Below, one piece after another: positions 43,354 to 52,922 of a DNA stretch of 64,000 bases. Each line of letters starts with the position of its first letter. The stretch's first letter is position 1. Under the pieces are notes generated by a model. That model was not told the DNA's origin. It made no database searches and saw only the letters and a list, made by a program, of their open reading frames with translations. Source of the stretch: Maritalea mobilis (lineage in GTDB: Bacteria; Pseudomonadota; Alphaproteobacteria; Rhodobacterales; Rhodobacteraceae); NCBI RefSeq assembly GCF_019800885.1, contig NZ_JAHVKE010000001.1, forward strand, positions 1,426,001-1,490,000, written 5' to 3'. A program made the translations under genes and the position numbers.

Positions 43354-43908
43354 ATGACCGAATTGACCCGCCGCACCGTCGTGCTTGGGCTGAGCACCCT
43401 GTCTGCTGCTACGCTGTTGCCCGACCTTGGCCAAGCGCAGGCGATGCCGCCATTCCGCTTCGAGTCCATCGACGGCGGCCAATACGACTTTGCAGATTGG
43501 GCGGGGCGCCCGATCCTTGTCGTCAACACGGCCTCGATGTGTGCATACACACCGCAATATGACGCGTTGCAGGCGTTGCACGAGGCCTACAGTCCTCGCG
43601 GCCTCGTCGTGCTGGCCGTTCCCTCCGACGACTTCGCGCAGGAATATGACAGCGACGAACAGGTGGCCGAGTTCTGCGAGTTGAACTTCAACCTGACCCT
43701 GCCGATGACCACGATCACCCGCGTTCGCGGGCCCGATCCGCACCCGTTCTACGCGTGGTTGGCATCCGAATACGGCATCCGGCCGGGCTGGAACTTCAAC
43801 AAGGTGCTGATCGCGCCGGATGGGCGCGTGGTCGAGCATTTCGGCGCCCGCGTGTCACCGACCGGCCGTCGCATGCGCAATCGCATCGAGGCATTGCTGT
43901 CGGCGTGA
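43354..43908 (+). CDS. Glutathione peroxidase family protein
   Basis: 184 residues. An N-terminal RR-containing hydrophobic segment (RRTVVLGLSTLSAATLLP) with possible cleavage after AQA30 suggests Tat or Sec export. The mature part has the catalytic block NTASMCAYTPQYDAL, with Cys63 in place of selenocysteine and the GPx Gln at 68, then FNFNLTLPM and WNFNKVLIAPDG. It likely reduces hydroperoxides in the periplasm with thioredoxin or glutathione as donor. The stop overlaps the next gene's GTG start. Confidence 0.9.
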   Translation: MTELTRRTVVLGLSTLSAATLLPDLGQAQAMPPFRFESIDGGQYDFADWAGRPILVVNTASMCAYTPQYDALQALHEAYSPRGLVVLAVPSDDFAQEYDSDEQVAEFCELNFNLTLPMTTITRVRGPDPHPFYAWLASEYGIRPGWNFNKVLIAPDGRVVEHFGARVSPTGRRMRNRIEALLSA

Positions 43909-45044
43909 CGACCCCCATCTTCTTCGGGTCCGAGGTCTATCGCGGTTCCAGCTACGGGCGCTGGCATCCGCTGCGCATTCCGCGCGTGCCCACCGTGATG
44001 GACCTGTCCCGGGCCATGGGGTGGCTGCCAACTGCGCAGTATCGCACTTCGCCCCGGGCCAAGCCTGCCGCGCTGACGCTCTGGCACACGCCCGAGTATC
44101 TCGACGCCCTGAGCCGCGCGGAGGTGGCGCAACAGGTCGACGATGCCACCCGCGACCGCCACGGGCTCGGCACCGTGTCGAACCCGGTCTTCCCCGAGAT
44201 GTATCGCCGCCCCGCGACGGGGGCCGGTGCGTCCCTCTTGGCGGGCGAGTTGTTGGCGGATGGTGGCGTCATCTACCATCCCGGGGGCGGCACCCATCAT
44301 GCCTTTCCAGACCGGGCCAATGGCTTTTGCTATCTCAACGACCCGGTCCTTGCGATCCTGTCGCTGAAGCGGGCGGGCGCGCGGCGCGTGGCCTATATCG
44401 ACATTGATGCCCATCATTGCGACGGGGTCGAACATGGCTTTGCAGGCGACCCGGAGACGCTACTGATCTCAACGCATGAGGAACGCCGCTGGCCTTTCAC
44501 CGGCGCCCTGGACGAGGATGGCGGCGGCAACTGCCTGAACCTGCCCCTGCCACGCGGCCTGAACGACAGCGAGATGGCCGAGATCCGCGAGCGGCTCATC
44601 CTGCCCGCACTCGCCGGGTTTGCACCGGACGCCATCGTCCTGCAATGCGGCGCCGACGCGGTAGAGGAAGACCCGCTGTCCCGTCTCGCATTGTCCAACA
44701 ACGCCCATTTCGACATCCTGCTCGGGATCATGGCGCTTGGCTGTCCGCGCCTGCTGGTTCTCGGTGGCGGCGGCTACAACCCGTGGTCCGTCGGGCGCTT
44801 GTGGACCGGCATTTGGGCCACCCTCAACGGCCATGACATCCCCGACCGCCTGCCGCCCGTGGGCGAGGCGGTCTTGCGCGCCTTGCATTGGGACAGGGCC
44901 CGTGCCGGGCGCACCCCGCCGGCGCATTGGTTCACCACGATCCGCGACACGCCCCGCCCCGGACCTGTCCGGCCCGAGGTCGCTCAGCGGCTTGCACATC
45001 TGCGTGAGCAGCCCGCCGCGCGGGGCGAGATGCCGGAACCCTAG
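43905..45044 (+). CDS. Class I histone-deacetylase-like protein (AcuC family)
   Basis: 379 residues from a GTG at 43905. The histone deacetylase superfamily motifs are in order: HPLRIPRV, YHPGGGTHHAF (His-His pair), GFCYLNDPVLAI, DIDAHHCDGVEHGF (metal Asp and His), LQCGADAVEEDPL and GGGGYNP (Tyr). In bacteria such proteins deacetylate acetyl-CoA synthetase (AcuC) or small amine substrates. It overlaps the peroxidase gene by 4 bases (GTGA), so the two are coupled. The natural substrate is unknown. Confidence 0.88.
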   Translation: MTTPIFFGSEVYRGSSYGRWHPLRIPRVPTVMDLSRAMGWLPTAQYRTSPRAKPAALTLWHTPEYLDALSRAEVAQQVDDATRDRHGLGTVSNPVFPEMYRRPATGAGASLLAGELLADGGVIYHPGGGTHHAFPDRANGFCYLNDPVLAILSLKRAGARRVAYIDIDAHHCDGVEHGFAGDPETLLISTHEERRWPFTGALDEDGGGNCLNLPLPRGLNDSEMAEIRERLILPALAGFAPDAIVLQCGADAVEEDPLSRLALSNNAHFDILLGIMALGCPRLLVLGGGGYNPWSVGRLWTGIWATLNGHDIPDRLPPVGEAVLRALHWDRARAGRTPPAHWFTTIRDTPRPGPVRPEVAQRLAHLREQPAARGEMPEP

Positions 45045-45089
45045 GGCGTCACGTCGGTTGATCCCCCAAGCAAGATTGGAGGTATCGCA

Positions 45090-45599
45090 ATGACCGACCA
45101 CACCCCGACTGAAAAACTGCGCCGCGCGCTGTTCGACACGCTTGGCGATGAACGCACCGGCATGCTGGGCCTTGAGGGGACACGCGACCACATGCAACCG
45201 ATGACCCATTTCTTCGACCCCGATAGACAGGTGCTCTGGTTCATCTCAGGCCAGGACACCGACCTTGTTCGCCAGATCAAGGGCGCCCCCCGAACCGCGC
45301 ATTTCACCGTGACCGCCGGAGACCGCAGCCTGTACGCCTGTATCTCCGGCCTGATCACCCAGACCAACGACCGCGAAAAGCTGGAAGAGGTGTGGAGCCC
45401 CATGGCCGCCATGTGGTTCGATGGCGGCATCGACGACCCCAATGTCGCGCTGCTGTGCATGCCCTTGGACGAGGCGGCTGTCTGGACCGTCGAAGCGGGC
45501 GCCCTGCGCTTCGGTCTCGAGATGGTGCGCGGGGCGGCTGGTGACCACGACCCGGAGGTCGGAGACCACGGCGTGCTGGAATTTCGCCACACCGCGTGA
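45090..45599 (+). CDS. Pyridoxamine 5'-phosphate oxidase family protein (general stress protein 26-like)
   Basis: 169 residues of the PNPOx-like split barrel, the GSP26 branch: MLGLEGTRDHMQPMTHFFDP, LWFISGQDTDLVRQIKG, and LEEVWSPMAAMWFDGG are the typical conserved segments. It may bind flavin. GSP26-like proteins are general stress proteins without a proven reaction. It begins 45 bases after the HDAC-like gene and is followed by a terminator. Confidence 0.88.
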   Translation: MTDHTPTEKLRRALFDTLGDERTGMLGLEGTRDHMQPMTHFFDPDRQVLWFISGQDTDLVRQIKGAPRTAHFTVTAGDRSLYACISGLITQTNDREKLEEVWSPMAAMWFDGGIDDPNVALLCMPLDEAAVWTVEAGALRFGLEMVRGAAGDHDPEVGDHGVLEFRHTA

Positions 45600-45619
45600 T
45601 CGCCTTATTCTCCCAATCA

Positions 45620-45645
45620 GGCCCGCCGTCATCGGCGGGCCTTTT
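45620..45645 (+). terminator. Intrinsic terminator after the PNPOx-like gene
   Basis: Stem of 9 bp GGCCCGCCG/CGGCGGGCC with loop TCAT, followed by TTTT (stem 45620-45641), 20 bases after the stop. Confidence 0.9.
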
Positions 45646-45681
45646 CCTGGCGCTCTGGCACGCCCTATACCCGAGTGCAAA

Positions 45682-45719
45682 ACTCAGGATTGACAAAGAT
45701 TAGTGATTCACTCAGGAAT
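45682..45719 (+). promoter_or_regulatory. Candidate promoter and operator of hemP
   Basis: Upstream of hemP: a direct repeat ACTCAGGA (45682-45689 and 45710-45717), a perfect -35 box TTGACA (45690-45695), and the short palindrome AGTGA-T-TCACT (45702-45712) overlapping the position of the -35/-10 spacer. No canonical -10 box or IRO box (TGA-N9-TCA) is seen. Control by iron or heme is inferred from the gene, not from a known site. Confidence 0.3.
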
Positions 45720-45751
45720 TAGGTCATCCGCCGCGAACGGGAGACCTGATC

Positions 45752-45934
45752 ATGACCTATCAACCGAAATTCCTTGAAGATGCCTTGCGTGCCGATGTCA
45801 GCCCGACGCAGGAGCTGCCCACCTACGACGCGCGCCGGTTGACCGGCGGCGATGCGACCGCGCAGATCGTTCTGGACGACAAGACCTACACGCTGCGCAT
45901 CACGCGGGCAGGCAAGCTGATCCTGACGAAGTGA
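45752..45934 (+). CDS. hemP: Hemin uptake protein HemP
   Basis: 60 residues. The C-terminal 35 residues match the HemP family: YDARRLTGGDATAQIVLDD and the end YTLRITRAGKLILTK. HemP usually opens or neighbours a heme-uptake operon and is needed for its activation; here no hmu genes are close. The ribosome site GGAGACC precedes the ATG. Function in heme or iron response is inferred from the family. Confidence 0.9.
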   Translation: MTYQPKFLEDALRADVSPTQELPTYDARRLTGGDATAQIVLDDKTYTLRITRAGKLILTK

Positions 45935-45985
45935 GCCGACTGGTCGCCTGCGCGGCCTGGCAACCTGGTAGCAGCGACACTACGA

Positions 45986-46012
45986 AAAAGCCCCGGCAGT
46001 GCCGGGGCTTTT
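45986..46012. terminator. Bidirectional intrinsic terminator between hemP and pntB
   Basis: Stem AAAAGCCCCGGC/GCCGGGGCTTTT (12 bp, 3-nt loop AGT) with A- and T-runs flanking both sides, so it works in both directions. Confidence 0.92.
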
Positions 46013-46037
46013 CCTTTTTCTGATCTGGCTAGTCGCC

Positions 46038-47546
46038 TTACCCCACCTTGGGCAGAAGGCTGTCGATCGAGGCCTTTGCGTCGCCGTAAAACATCCGGGT
46101 GTTGTCCTTGAAGAACAGCGGGTTCTCGATGCCGGAATAGCCCGTGCCCTGCCCCCGCTTGGAGACGAAGACCTGCTTGGCCTTCCACACCTCCAGCACC
46201 GGCATGCCGGCGATGGGGCTGTTGGGATCGTCCTGCGCGGCCGGGTTCACGATATCGTTCGAGCCGATGACGATGACGACATCCGTGTCCGGGAAGTCCT
46301 CGTTGATCTCGTCCATTTCCAGCACGATGTCGTAAGGCACTTTCGCTTCTGCCAGGAGCACGTTCATGTGCCCGGGCAGACGGCCCGCGACGGGGTGGAT
46401 CGCAAAGCGCACCTCCTTGCCCGCGGCGCGCATCTTGCGCGTCAGTTCGCTAACCGATTGCTGGGCCTGAGCCACCGCCATGCCGTAACCCGGCACGATG
46501 ATGACGCTGTCGGCCTCGTTGAGCGCCTGCGCGACACCATCGGCGTCGATGGCGATCTGCTCGCCCTCGATGGCCTGCTGCTCGCCCGAGGCGCCGCCGA
46601 AGCCCCCCAGGATCACGCTGATGAAGGACCGGTTCATGGCCTTGCACATGATGTAGCTGAGGATCGCACCGGAGGAGCCCACAAGCGCGCCCACGACGAT
46701 CAGCAGGTCATTGCCGAGCGAGAAGCCGATGGCCGCCGCCGCCCAGCCCGAGTAGCTGTTCAGCATCGAGACGACGACGGGCATGTCGGCGCCGCCGATG
46801 CCCATGATCAGGTGGTAGCCGATGAACAGCGCCAGCGCTGCCAGCAGAACCAGCGTCCAACCGCCAGCCCCGCCAAGATACATGACCAGCAGGATCACCG
46901 AGGCCGCAGCCGCGGCAGCATTCAGCAGGTGACCGCCGGGCAGTTGCTTGGCGCCCGTGTCGATCTTGAAGGGCAGCTTCGACGAATTGCCCGACAGCTT
47001 GCCATAGGCCACGACCGACCCGGTGAAGGTCACGGCCCCGATCCAGATGCCGAGCGCCAGTTCGACGCGCAGGATGCCGATCTCGACCGCGGTCTTCTTG
47101 CCGATCAGCTCGGCAAAGTTCGACAGCGTCCCCAGAAGGGCATAGGCCTCGTCGCTCAACGGCCCCTCGGGTTGCGGGAAGGGCAAGCCGTTGGTCGCGA
47201 AAATCTCGGCCACGCGGCCGATCTCGATATGGGCGTTGAAGCCCACGAAAACAGCAGCCAGACCGACGAGCGAGTGCATGATCGCCACAAGCTCGGGCAT
47301 CTGGGTCATCTGCACTTTCGTGGCCAGCTGGTAGCCGACGGCCGCGCCCGCCGCGATCAGGATGATCGACAGGACCCAAAGCCCGGACCCCGGGCCGATC
47401 AGCGTGGCCAGAACGGCAATCGCCATACCGACGATGCCGTACCAGACCGCGCGCTTGGCGCTTTCCTGTCCCGACAGCCCCCCGAGCGAGAGGATGAAGA
47501 GCACGCCCGCGACCGCATAGGCCGCAATGGTGAATCCGAAATCCAT
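46038..47546 (-). CDS. pntB: NAD(P) transhydrogenase subunit beta
   Basis: 502 residues: nine or so N-terminal helices and a soluble NADP(H)-binding domain III (about 320-500) with the [10 protein letters not shown] and [11 protein letters not shown]-type motifs ([13 protein letters not shown]) and the C-terminal [17 protein letters not shown]. It couples proton entry across the inner membrane to hydride transfer from NADH to NADP+. Downstream of pntA by 19 bases in the same transcript. Confidence 0.96.
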   Translation of the reverse strand: MDFGFTIAAYAVAGVLFILSLGGLSGQESAKRAVWYGIVGMAIAVLATLIGPGSGLWVLSIILIAAGAAVGYQLATKVQMTQMPELVAIMHSLVGLAAVFVGFNAHIEIGRVAEIFATNGLPFPQPEGPLSDEAYALLGTLSNFAELIGKKTAVEIGILRVELALGIWIGAVTFTGSVVAYGKLSGNSSKLPFKIDTGAKQLPGGHLLNAAAAAASVILLVMYLGGAGGWTLVLLAALALFIGYHLIMGIGGADMPVVVSMLNSYSGWAAAAIGFSLGNDLLIVVGALVGSSGAILSYIMCKAMNRSFISVILGGFGGASGEQQAIEGEQIAIDADGVAQALNEADSVIIVPGYGMAVAQAQQSVSELTRKMRAAGKEVRFAIHPVAGRLPGHMNVLLAEAKVPYDIVLEMDEINEDFPDTDVVIVIGSNDIVNPAAQDDPNSPIAGMPVLEVWKAKQVFVSKRGQGTGYSGIENPLFFKDNTRMFYGDAKASIDSLLPKVG

Positions 47547-47565
47547 GTGTTCTACCCCTGCCCGT

Positions 47566-49143
47566 TTACGATTTCTGGAACATGGCGAGCATGCGCCGCG
47601 TCACGAGGAAGCCGCCGAAGATGTTCACGGCGGCCATGAAGATCCCCGCCGCGGCAAGGATCGTGATCAGCACCGAGGACGATCCCACCTGCATCAGCGC
47701 GCCGAGAATGATGATCGACGAAATCGCGTTCGTCACCGCCATCAGGGGCGTGTGCAGCGAGTGGCTGACATTCCAGATCACCTGGAAGCCGATGAAGACC
47801 GACAGCACGAACACGATGAAATGCTGCATGAAGCTGGCCGGTGCGATCAGCCCCACGCCCAGAAGCAGCGCGGCCCCGACGGTCAGCAGGGCCACCTGCT
47901 GCTTGGTCTGCGCCTTGAAGGCGGCCAGTTCTCCGGCCCGCTTTTCCTCGGGCGTCAGTTCCTTGGGCTTTTCCTTGGGCTTCTGCGCCGCAATAGCGGC
48001 CACTTTCGGCGGCGGCGGCGGGAAGGTGATCTCGCCCTGGTGAACGATGGTGGCGCCGCGGATCACGTCGTCTTCCATGTTGTGCACGACCTGCCCGTCC
48101 TTCTCGGGCGTCAGGTCGGCCATCATGTGGCGGATGTTCGTGGAATAGAGCGTCGAGCTTTGCGCCGCCATCCGGCTGGGGAAGTCGGTGTAGCCGATGA
48201 TCACCACGCCGTTGTCGGAAACGATGCGTTCGTCCTTTTGGGTCAACTCGCAGTTGCCGCCACGCTCGGCAGCCAGGTCCACGATGACCGAGCCGGGCTT
48301 CATGCTCTCGACCATGTCCTTGGTCCACAAGAGCGGCGCAGGCCGGTTCGGGATCAACGCGGTGGTGATCACGATGTCCATGTCAGGCGCGATCTCGCGG
48401 AATTTCTCAAGCTGCTTGGCCTGGAATTCCGGGCTGGAGGGGGCCGCGTAGCCGCCCGTTTCCGCCCCATCGGGCAGTTCATCGTCCGAGAATTCGAGGA
48501 AGACGAACTCCGCGCCCATCGACTCGATCTGCTCGGCCACTTCGGGCCGCACGTCGAACGCGTAGGTGATCGCCCCAAGGCTGGTGGCCGTGCCGATCGC
48601 GGCCAGACCGGCAACACCGGCGCCCACGACCAGAACCTTGGCCGGCGGCACCTTGCCGGCCGCCGTCACCTGACCGGTGAAGAAGCGGCCGAAATTGTTG
48701 CCCGCCTCGATCACCGCGCGGTAGCCCGCGATATTGGCCATCGACGACAGCGCATCCATCTTCTGCGCGCGCGAGATCCGCGGGACCATGTCCATGGCGA
48801 TGACATTGGCACCCTTGCCGCGCGCCAGTTCCATCAGCGCCTCGTTCGAGCCCGGATAGAAGAAGCTGATCAGAAGCTGACCTTCGTTCAGGCGCTTGGT
48901 CTCGGCCTCGGTGGGCGGACGCACCTTGGCGACGATATCCACACCTTTCCAGAGCGCGGCTGCGGTCTTGACGACCTCGACGCCCGCTGCCTCATAAGCC
49001 GCGTCGGTAAAGCCGGCCGCCTCGCCCGCGCCGCTTTCGATGGCGCAGTCATAGCCCAGTTTCTGCAACTGGGCGGCGCTGTCCGGCGTCATCGCAACGC
49101 GCGATTCGCCCGGTTCGATTTCCTTGGGTGCCCCGATTTTCAA
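47566..49143 (-). CDS. pntA: NAD(P) transhydrogenase subunit alpha (fused PntA)
   Basis: 525 residues: domain I (NAD(H) binding; [38 protein letters not shown]) and a C-terminal membrane part with three or four helices ([21 protein letters not shown], and later). This is the fused form; some alphaproteobacteria split it into two genes. The start is a TTG at 49143 with AGAGGGGGG upstream, chosen because the next residues are the invariant KIGAPKE. Operon order is pntA-pntB. Confidence 0.96.
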   Translation of the reverse strand: MKIGAPKEIEPGESRVAMTPDSAAQLQKLGYDCAIESGAGEAAGFTDAAYEAAGVEVVKTAAALWKGVDIVAKVRPPTEAETKRLNEGQLLISFFYPGSNEALMELARGKGANVIAMDMVPRISRAQKMDALSSMANIAGYRAVIEAGNNFGRFFTGQVTAAGKVPPAKVLVVGAGVAGLAAIGTATSLGAITYAFDVRPEVAEQIESMGAEFVFLEFSDDELPDGAETGGYAAPSSPEFQAKQLEKFREIAPDMDIVITTALIPNRPAPLLWTKDMVESMKPGSVIVDLAAERGGNCELTQKDERIVSDNGVVIIGYTDFPSRMAAQSSTLYSTNIRHMMADLTPEKDGQVVHNMEDDVIRGATIVHQGEITFPPPPPKVAAIAAQKPKEKPKELTPEEKRAGELAAFKAQTKQQVALLTVGAALLLGVGLIAPASFMQHFIVFVLSVFIGFQVIWNVSHSLHTPLMAVTNAISSIIILGALMQVGSSSVLITILAAAGIFMAAVNIFGGFLVTRRMLAMFQKS

Positions 49144-49406
49144 CGTGTTCCCCCCTCTGGCATGGGATATCCGATCGCCCCCATAGCAAGAGGGCGAATG
49201 CTCCACAACGTCACACTCCGCGACATTTTCTTACGCATACCGTGGTATGCCGCGCAATTTCGTTCCTTGAGGCGCATACATGCCATCTCGCGCGGGAATG
49301 TCCAGTCATGCGACCAAGATTGCAGCCGGGAACTGGCGCGTTAGGGTGGCGGCGACACGCGCGGAGGCGAAACGCCTCGCCCGGTGACGAGGGAGGGACA
49401 CGAAAC

Positions 49407-50168
49407 ATGCAACACCAGGGACGCCATGCGCTGGTGACCGGGGGCGGCACGGGCATCGGCCTCGACATTGCCCATGCGCTGGCCGCCGAGGGGGCCGAGG
49501 TCACGATCACGGGGCGCAACCTCGACCGGCTGGACGAAATGGCCGAGGGTCATGCGCGCCTGCACCCGATGCAGATGGACGTGGCCGATGAGGCCTCGGT
49601 CCGGAATGGCATCGCCGCGGCGGCCGAAGCCCACGGGCCGATTTCGATCTGCATCGCCAATGCCGGCATCGCCGAGGGGGCGCCTTTCGCCAAGGCCTCC
49701 CTCGATCACTGGCAGAAGATCATGGCGACCAATGTCGACGGCGTGTTCCTGACCTTTCAGGCTGCGCTGGCAACGCTCGCCCCCGGAGACTGGGGCCGCA
49801 TGATCGCGATCTCCTCCATTGCCGGGCTGCGTGGCCTGAAAGGTGCGATTGCCTACACGGCATCGAAACACGCGGTCATCGGCATGGTGCGGGGCCTGTC
49901 CGAGGAATACATGGGCGGGGCCGTGACCTTCAACGCGCTGTGCCCCGGCTATGTCGACACCCCCATCGTCGAGCGCAACGCCGCCCAGATCGCCGCCGCC
50001 CGCGGCATCACCGAGGACGAGGCGCGCGCTTATCTCGCCCGCGGCAACCGCCACAAAGAACTGCTGCGAACCGACGAGGTGACCGCCGCGGCACTCTGGC
50101 TCGCCTCGGACGGCGCGCGCAGCGTGAACGGGCAAGCCATCCAGATCGCAGGCGGCCAGGTCGCCTGA
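49407..50168 (+). CDS. Short-chain dehydrogenase/reductase
   Basis: 253 residues with all classical SDR motifs: TGGGTGIG (about 11-18), NAG (about 91-93; CIANAGIAEG), the Ser-Tyr-Lys triad (SSIAG...YTASK) and PG at PGYVDTP. Specificity is unknown; its neighbour is kynureninase, 31 bases downstream, so it may act in the same pathway (a hydroxyacyl or aromatic step), but this is inference. Start ATG 49407 after GGGAGGG. Confidence 0.9.
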   Translation: MQHQGRHALVTGGGTGIGLDIAHALAAEGAEVTITGRNLDRLDEMAEGHARLHPMQMDVADEASVRNGIAAAAEAHGPISICIANAGIAEGAPFAKASLDHWQKIMATNVDGVFLTFQAALATLAPGDWGRMIAISSIAGLRGLKGAIAYTASKHAVIGMVRGLSEEYMGGAVTFNALCPGYVDTPIVERNAAQIAAARGITEDEARAYLARGNRHKELLRTDEVTAAALWLASDGARSVNGQAIQIAGGQVA

Positions 50169-50199
50169 CCGCGCGTTTTATCCAGTCCGAAAGGGAACC

Positions 50200-51390
50200 A
50201 TGACCGACTTCACCGCGACCCGCGCCCGTTTTCGCCTGCCGCCCAACACGATCTACCTCGACGGGAACTCTCTCGGTCCGCTGCCGCGCGGCGCCGAGGC
50301 CGCCAGCCGAAAGGTCCTGTTCGCCGAATGGGGCGAAATGGTTATCACCGGTTGGAACCGCGCCGGGTGGATGGCCCTGCCCGAGCTGCTGGGGGACCGG
50401 ATCGCCGGTTTGATCGGGGCCGAGGCGGGGCACGTGATGGTGGGGGACACGCTTTCCATCCGCCTGTTCCAGGCGCTCGCCGCTGCCTCGGCGATGACGG
50501 ACCGAACGGTAATCCTGACGGATCGCGGCAATTTCCCCTCGGATCTCTACGTGGCGCAGGGCCTGGTCGATCACCTCAAGGGCGGCAAGGAACTGCGCAT
50601 TGTCGATCCCGAGGAGATCGAGGCCAACCTGACCGACAAGGTGGGCGTCCTGATGCTGACCGAGGTCGACTACCGGACCGGGCGGTTGCACGACATGGCC
50701 GCCCTGACGGCCAAGGCCCATGCGCTCGGTATCGTCACCGTCTGGGATCTGGCCCATTCCGCTGGCGCGATCGAGGTGGATCTTGCCGGTGCCCGCGCCG
50801 ATTTCGCCGTCGGCTGCACCTACAAGTATCTCAATGGCGGCCCCGGCAGCCCGGCCTTCATCTATGTCGCCCCGCGCCATGCGGACAGCGCCGAAACCAT
50901 CCTGAACGGCTGGCTCGGTCATGCGCAGCCCTTTGCCTTCGAAGAAACCTACCGCCCCGGCCCCGGCATCTCGCGCATGCGCGTCGGGACGCCCGCCATT
51001 TTGCAGATGCGGATCCTCGAAGCCGCGCTGGATGCCTGGGACGGGGTGTCGATGGCGGATGTGCGTGCGAAATCCATCGCTCTCTCGGACCGGTTCATTG
51101 CCGGGGTCGAGGCCGCCTGCCCCGCGCTGACCCTTGCCTCGCCCCGCGATCCGAAGCAGCGCGGAAGCCAGGTCTCTTTCCGGTTTGCCGAGGGCTATGC
51201 CGCCATGCAGGCGCTGATCGCGCGCGGCGTCATCGGCGATTTTCGCGCGCCGGATATCATGCGCTTCGGCTTCACCCCTCTCTATATCGGCGAAGCGGAG
51301 GTCGACGCGGCCGTCGCGCATATCGCCGCCGTCATCGACAAGGGCGAATACCAGAAGCCCGAGTTCCAGGCCCGCCAACGGGTCACCTGA
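50200..51390 (+). CDS. kynU: Kynureninase
   Basis: PLP enzyme (396 residues) cleaving L-kynurenine to anthranilate and L-alanine in tryptophan catabolism. Family motifs: TIYLDGNSLGPLPR, DRGNFPSDLYV, WDLAHSAGAIEVDL, and the PLP lysine at GCTYKYLNGGPGSPAF (Lys209). The C-terminal MRFGFTPLYIG is also conserved. Tryptophan dioxygenase and kynurenine formamidase are not in the window. It is likely one transcript with the SDR gene. Confidence 0.94.
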   Translation: MTDFTATRARFRLPPNTIYLDGNSLGPLPRGAEAASRKVLFAEWGEMVITGWNRAGWMALPELLGDRIAGLIGAEAGHVMVGDTLSIRLFQALAAASAMTDRTVILTDRGNFPSDLYVAQGLVDHLKGGKELRIVDPEEIEANLTDKVGVLMLTEVDYRTGRLHDMAALTAKAHALGIVTVWDLAHSAGAIEVDLAGARADFAVGCTYKYLNGGPGSPAFIYVAPRHADSAETILNGWLGHAQPFAFEETYRPGPGISRMRVGTPAILQMRILEAALDAWDGVSMADVRAKSIALSDRFIAGVEAACPALTLASPRDPKQRGSQVSFRFAEGYAAMQALIARGVIGDFRAPDIMRFGFTPLYIGEAEVDAAVAHIAAVIDKGEYQKPEFQARQRVT

Positions 51391-51462
51391 CGGCTTTGCC
51401 GCAGCGCCGCGAAAGGGCCGCAGCGCAAAGGGTGAACGAAAAGTGTTATGCTGAGCATGTGC

Positions 51463-51494
51463 TTGGCGGGATGCATACCAAGGCATGCCGCCAA
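51463..51494. other. Imperfect hairpin between kynU and the DUF3422 gene
   Basis: TTGGCGGGATGC/GCATGCCGCCAA (12 bp with one mismatch, loop ATACCAAG) in the gap 51391-51576. There is no T-run. It may be the kynU 3' end or an operator; I see nothing else in this gap. Confidence 0.35.
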
Positions 51495-51576
51495 ATACCC
51501 GGAATATTTACGTTTTCCCGTTTACGCAGGCGCAGAAAACCTTATCTGACATCGAACAGCCGCCGAAAGACCGCCC

Positions 51577-52860
51577 ATGCCGCTCGCAGACCACCCGCTC
51601 CGCTACAAACTTGCCAACGAGTTGCACGCGCGCCCTTTCCCGTCGCTCGAAGCGCCCGGTCAGGCGGTGTATTTCGCGATCAAGGAACCGAAAGAGGCCG
51701 CCAAGCGCGACCGCGCGAAAGATCGCGCGCATCTGATCTCTCTGCTCGACCGGTTCGGAGCGCAGCACCCCAAGCCCGACGCGACGCATTATTTCGGCGA
51801 CCTCGGCAAGTTCCGTCTGAAATGGGAACAGCATACCGAGTTCGTGACCTACACCGCGTTCCTTCCCAACGGGACAGCGCGCCCGTTTGATCCGACCGCG
51901 TGGGAAGTGTTTCCCGACGAATGGCTGAGCGAGGCGCCGGGCGCGCACATCACCTCGGCCCACCTTATGTTCCTGCCGATGCCGGACGACGAAAGCGGCG
52001 TCGAAGATACGCTGCACGATTGGTTCGTCCCCGAAAGCCTCGCCGTCAGCAAGGTGCTGGACGACAGCGCGGTGATCGCGGGCGATTTCCGCATCGACAC
52101 GTCCGGGCATATGCGTTTTGCCGTCTTCACCCGGCCCGACACCGGGCGTCGGCGCCTGGGGCGGATCGTGCAGCGCATCTGCGAGATCGAAACCTACAAG
52201 ACCATGTCCATGCTGGGCCTGCCGCGCGCCCACGATCTGTCACGCCGCATGGCGGCGATCGACGAGTCCCTGTCGCACCTTGTCAGCGACATGAACGGGC
52301 ATCTCGCCAAGCCTGACGAAACGCTGCGACAACTGCTCAACATCGCCGCCGAGTTGGAGCAATTGCAGACCGAAAGCGCATTCCGGTTCGGGGCCACCGG
52401 GGCCTACGAGGCGCTGGTGAACCAGCGGATCAAGGTTTTGCGGGAGGAACGGTTCCAGGGGCGGCAGACCTTCGGCGAGTTCATGACGCGGCGCTTCGAT
52501 CCCTCGATGCGGACGGTCAAGGCAACCGAAAACCGGCTCTACCAGATGACCAACCGGGCGATCCGCGCAGGTGACCTTTTGCGCACGCAGGTCGATGTCG
52601 ATCGCTCGGCCCAGAACCAGGAACTCCTGGCCTCGATGGACAAGCGCTCGGACATGCAGTTGCGCTTGCAGAAGACGGTCGAAGGGCTGTCGGTCGTGGC
52701 GATCAGCTACTATGCGGTGAACCTCGTCGTCTATCTGATCGGCCCGCTTGCCGAGCCCATCGGCGTCTCGAAAGCCGTGCTGACTGCATTGGCCGTGCTG
52801 CCGACGATGGTGGCTGTCTGGCTGGTGATCCACTCGATCCGCAAATCGATGGAGAAGTAA
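51577..52860 (+). CDS. DUF3422 family membrane protein
   Basis: 427 residues. Matches DUF3422: begins DHPLRYKLANELHARPFPSL, has TYTAFLP and a long helical middle (about 200-370), and ends with two transmembrane helices (about 370-391 and 395-420; VVAISYYAVNLVVYLIGP and AVLTALAVLPTMVAVWLVIHS). Function unknown. It is convergent with the acyl-CoA synthetase gene across the second double palindrome. Confidence 0.9.
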   Translation: MPLADHPLRYKLANELHARPFPSLEAPGQAVYFAIKEPKEAAKRDRAKDRAHLISLLDRFGAQHPKPDATHYFGDLGKFRLKWEQHTEFVTYTAFLPNGTARPFDPTAWEVFPDEWLSEAPGAHITSAHLMFLPMPDDESGVEDTLHDWFVPESLAVSKVLDDSAVIAGDFRIDTSGHMRFAVFTRPDTGRRRLGRIVQRICEIETYKTMSMLGLPRAHDLSRRMAAIDESLSHLVSDMNGHLAKPDETLRQLLNIAAELEQLQTESAFRFGATGAYEALVNQRIKVLREERFQGRQTFGEFMTRRFDPSMRTVKATENRLYQMTNRAIRAGDLLRTQVDVDRSAQNQELLASMDKRSDMQLRLQKTVEGLSVVAISYYAVNLVVYLIGPLAEPIGVSKAVLTALAVLPTMVAVWLVIHSIRKSMEK

Positions 52861-52873
52861 CGCCGGGACGGGG

Positions 52874-52917
52874 CCGTTTTCCTCGAGGAAAACGGGCCGG
52901 AAAACTCGAGTTTTCCG
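52874..52917. repeat. Double CTCGAG-centred palindrome (copy 2)
   Basis: Two perfect palindromes: 52874-52895 (22 bp, CCGTTTTCCTC and complement) and 52898-52917 (20 bp, CGGAAAACTC and complement). The first shares its core CGTTTTCCTCGAGGAAAACG with copy 1 at 25838-25857; order is reversed relative to copy 1. Both copies lie between convergent genes, 13 and 5 bases beyond their stop codons here. Confidence 0.85.
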
Positions 52918-52922
52918 CCCGC

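Noticed and set aside
45690-45719. IRO box (TGA-N9-TCA) or Fur-like box before hemP
   Set aside because: The triplets do not have the right spacing, so iron control is not claimed from the DNA.
45999-47639. Plus-strand 546-codon frame opposite pntB
   Set aside because: Shadow of pntB; composition is Arg/Gly/His-rich and nothing matches a known protein.
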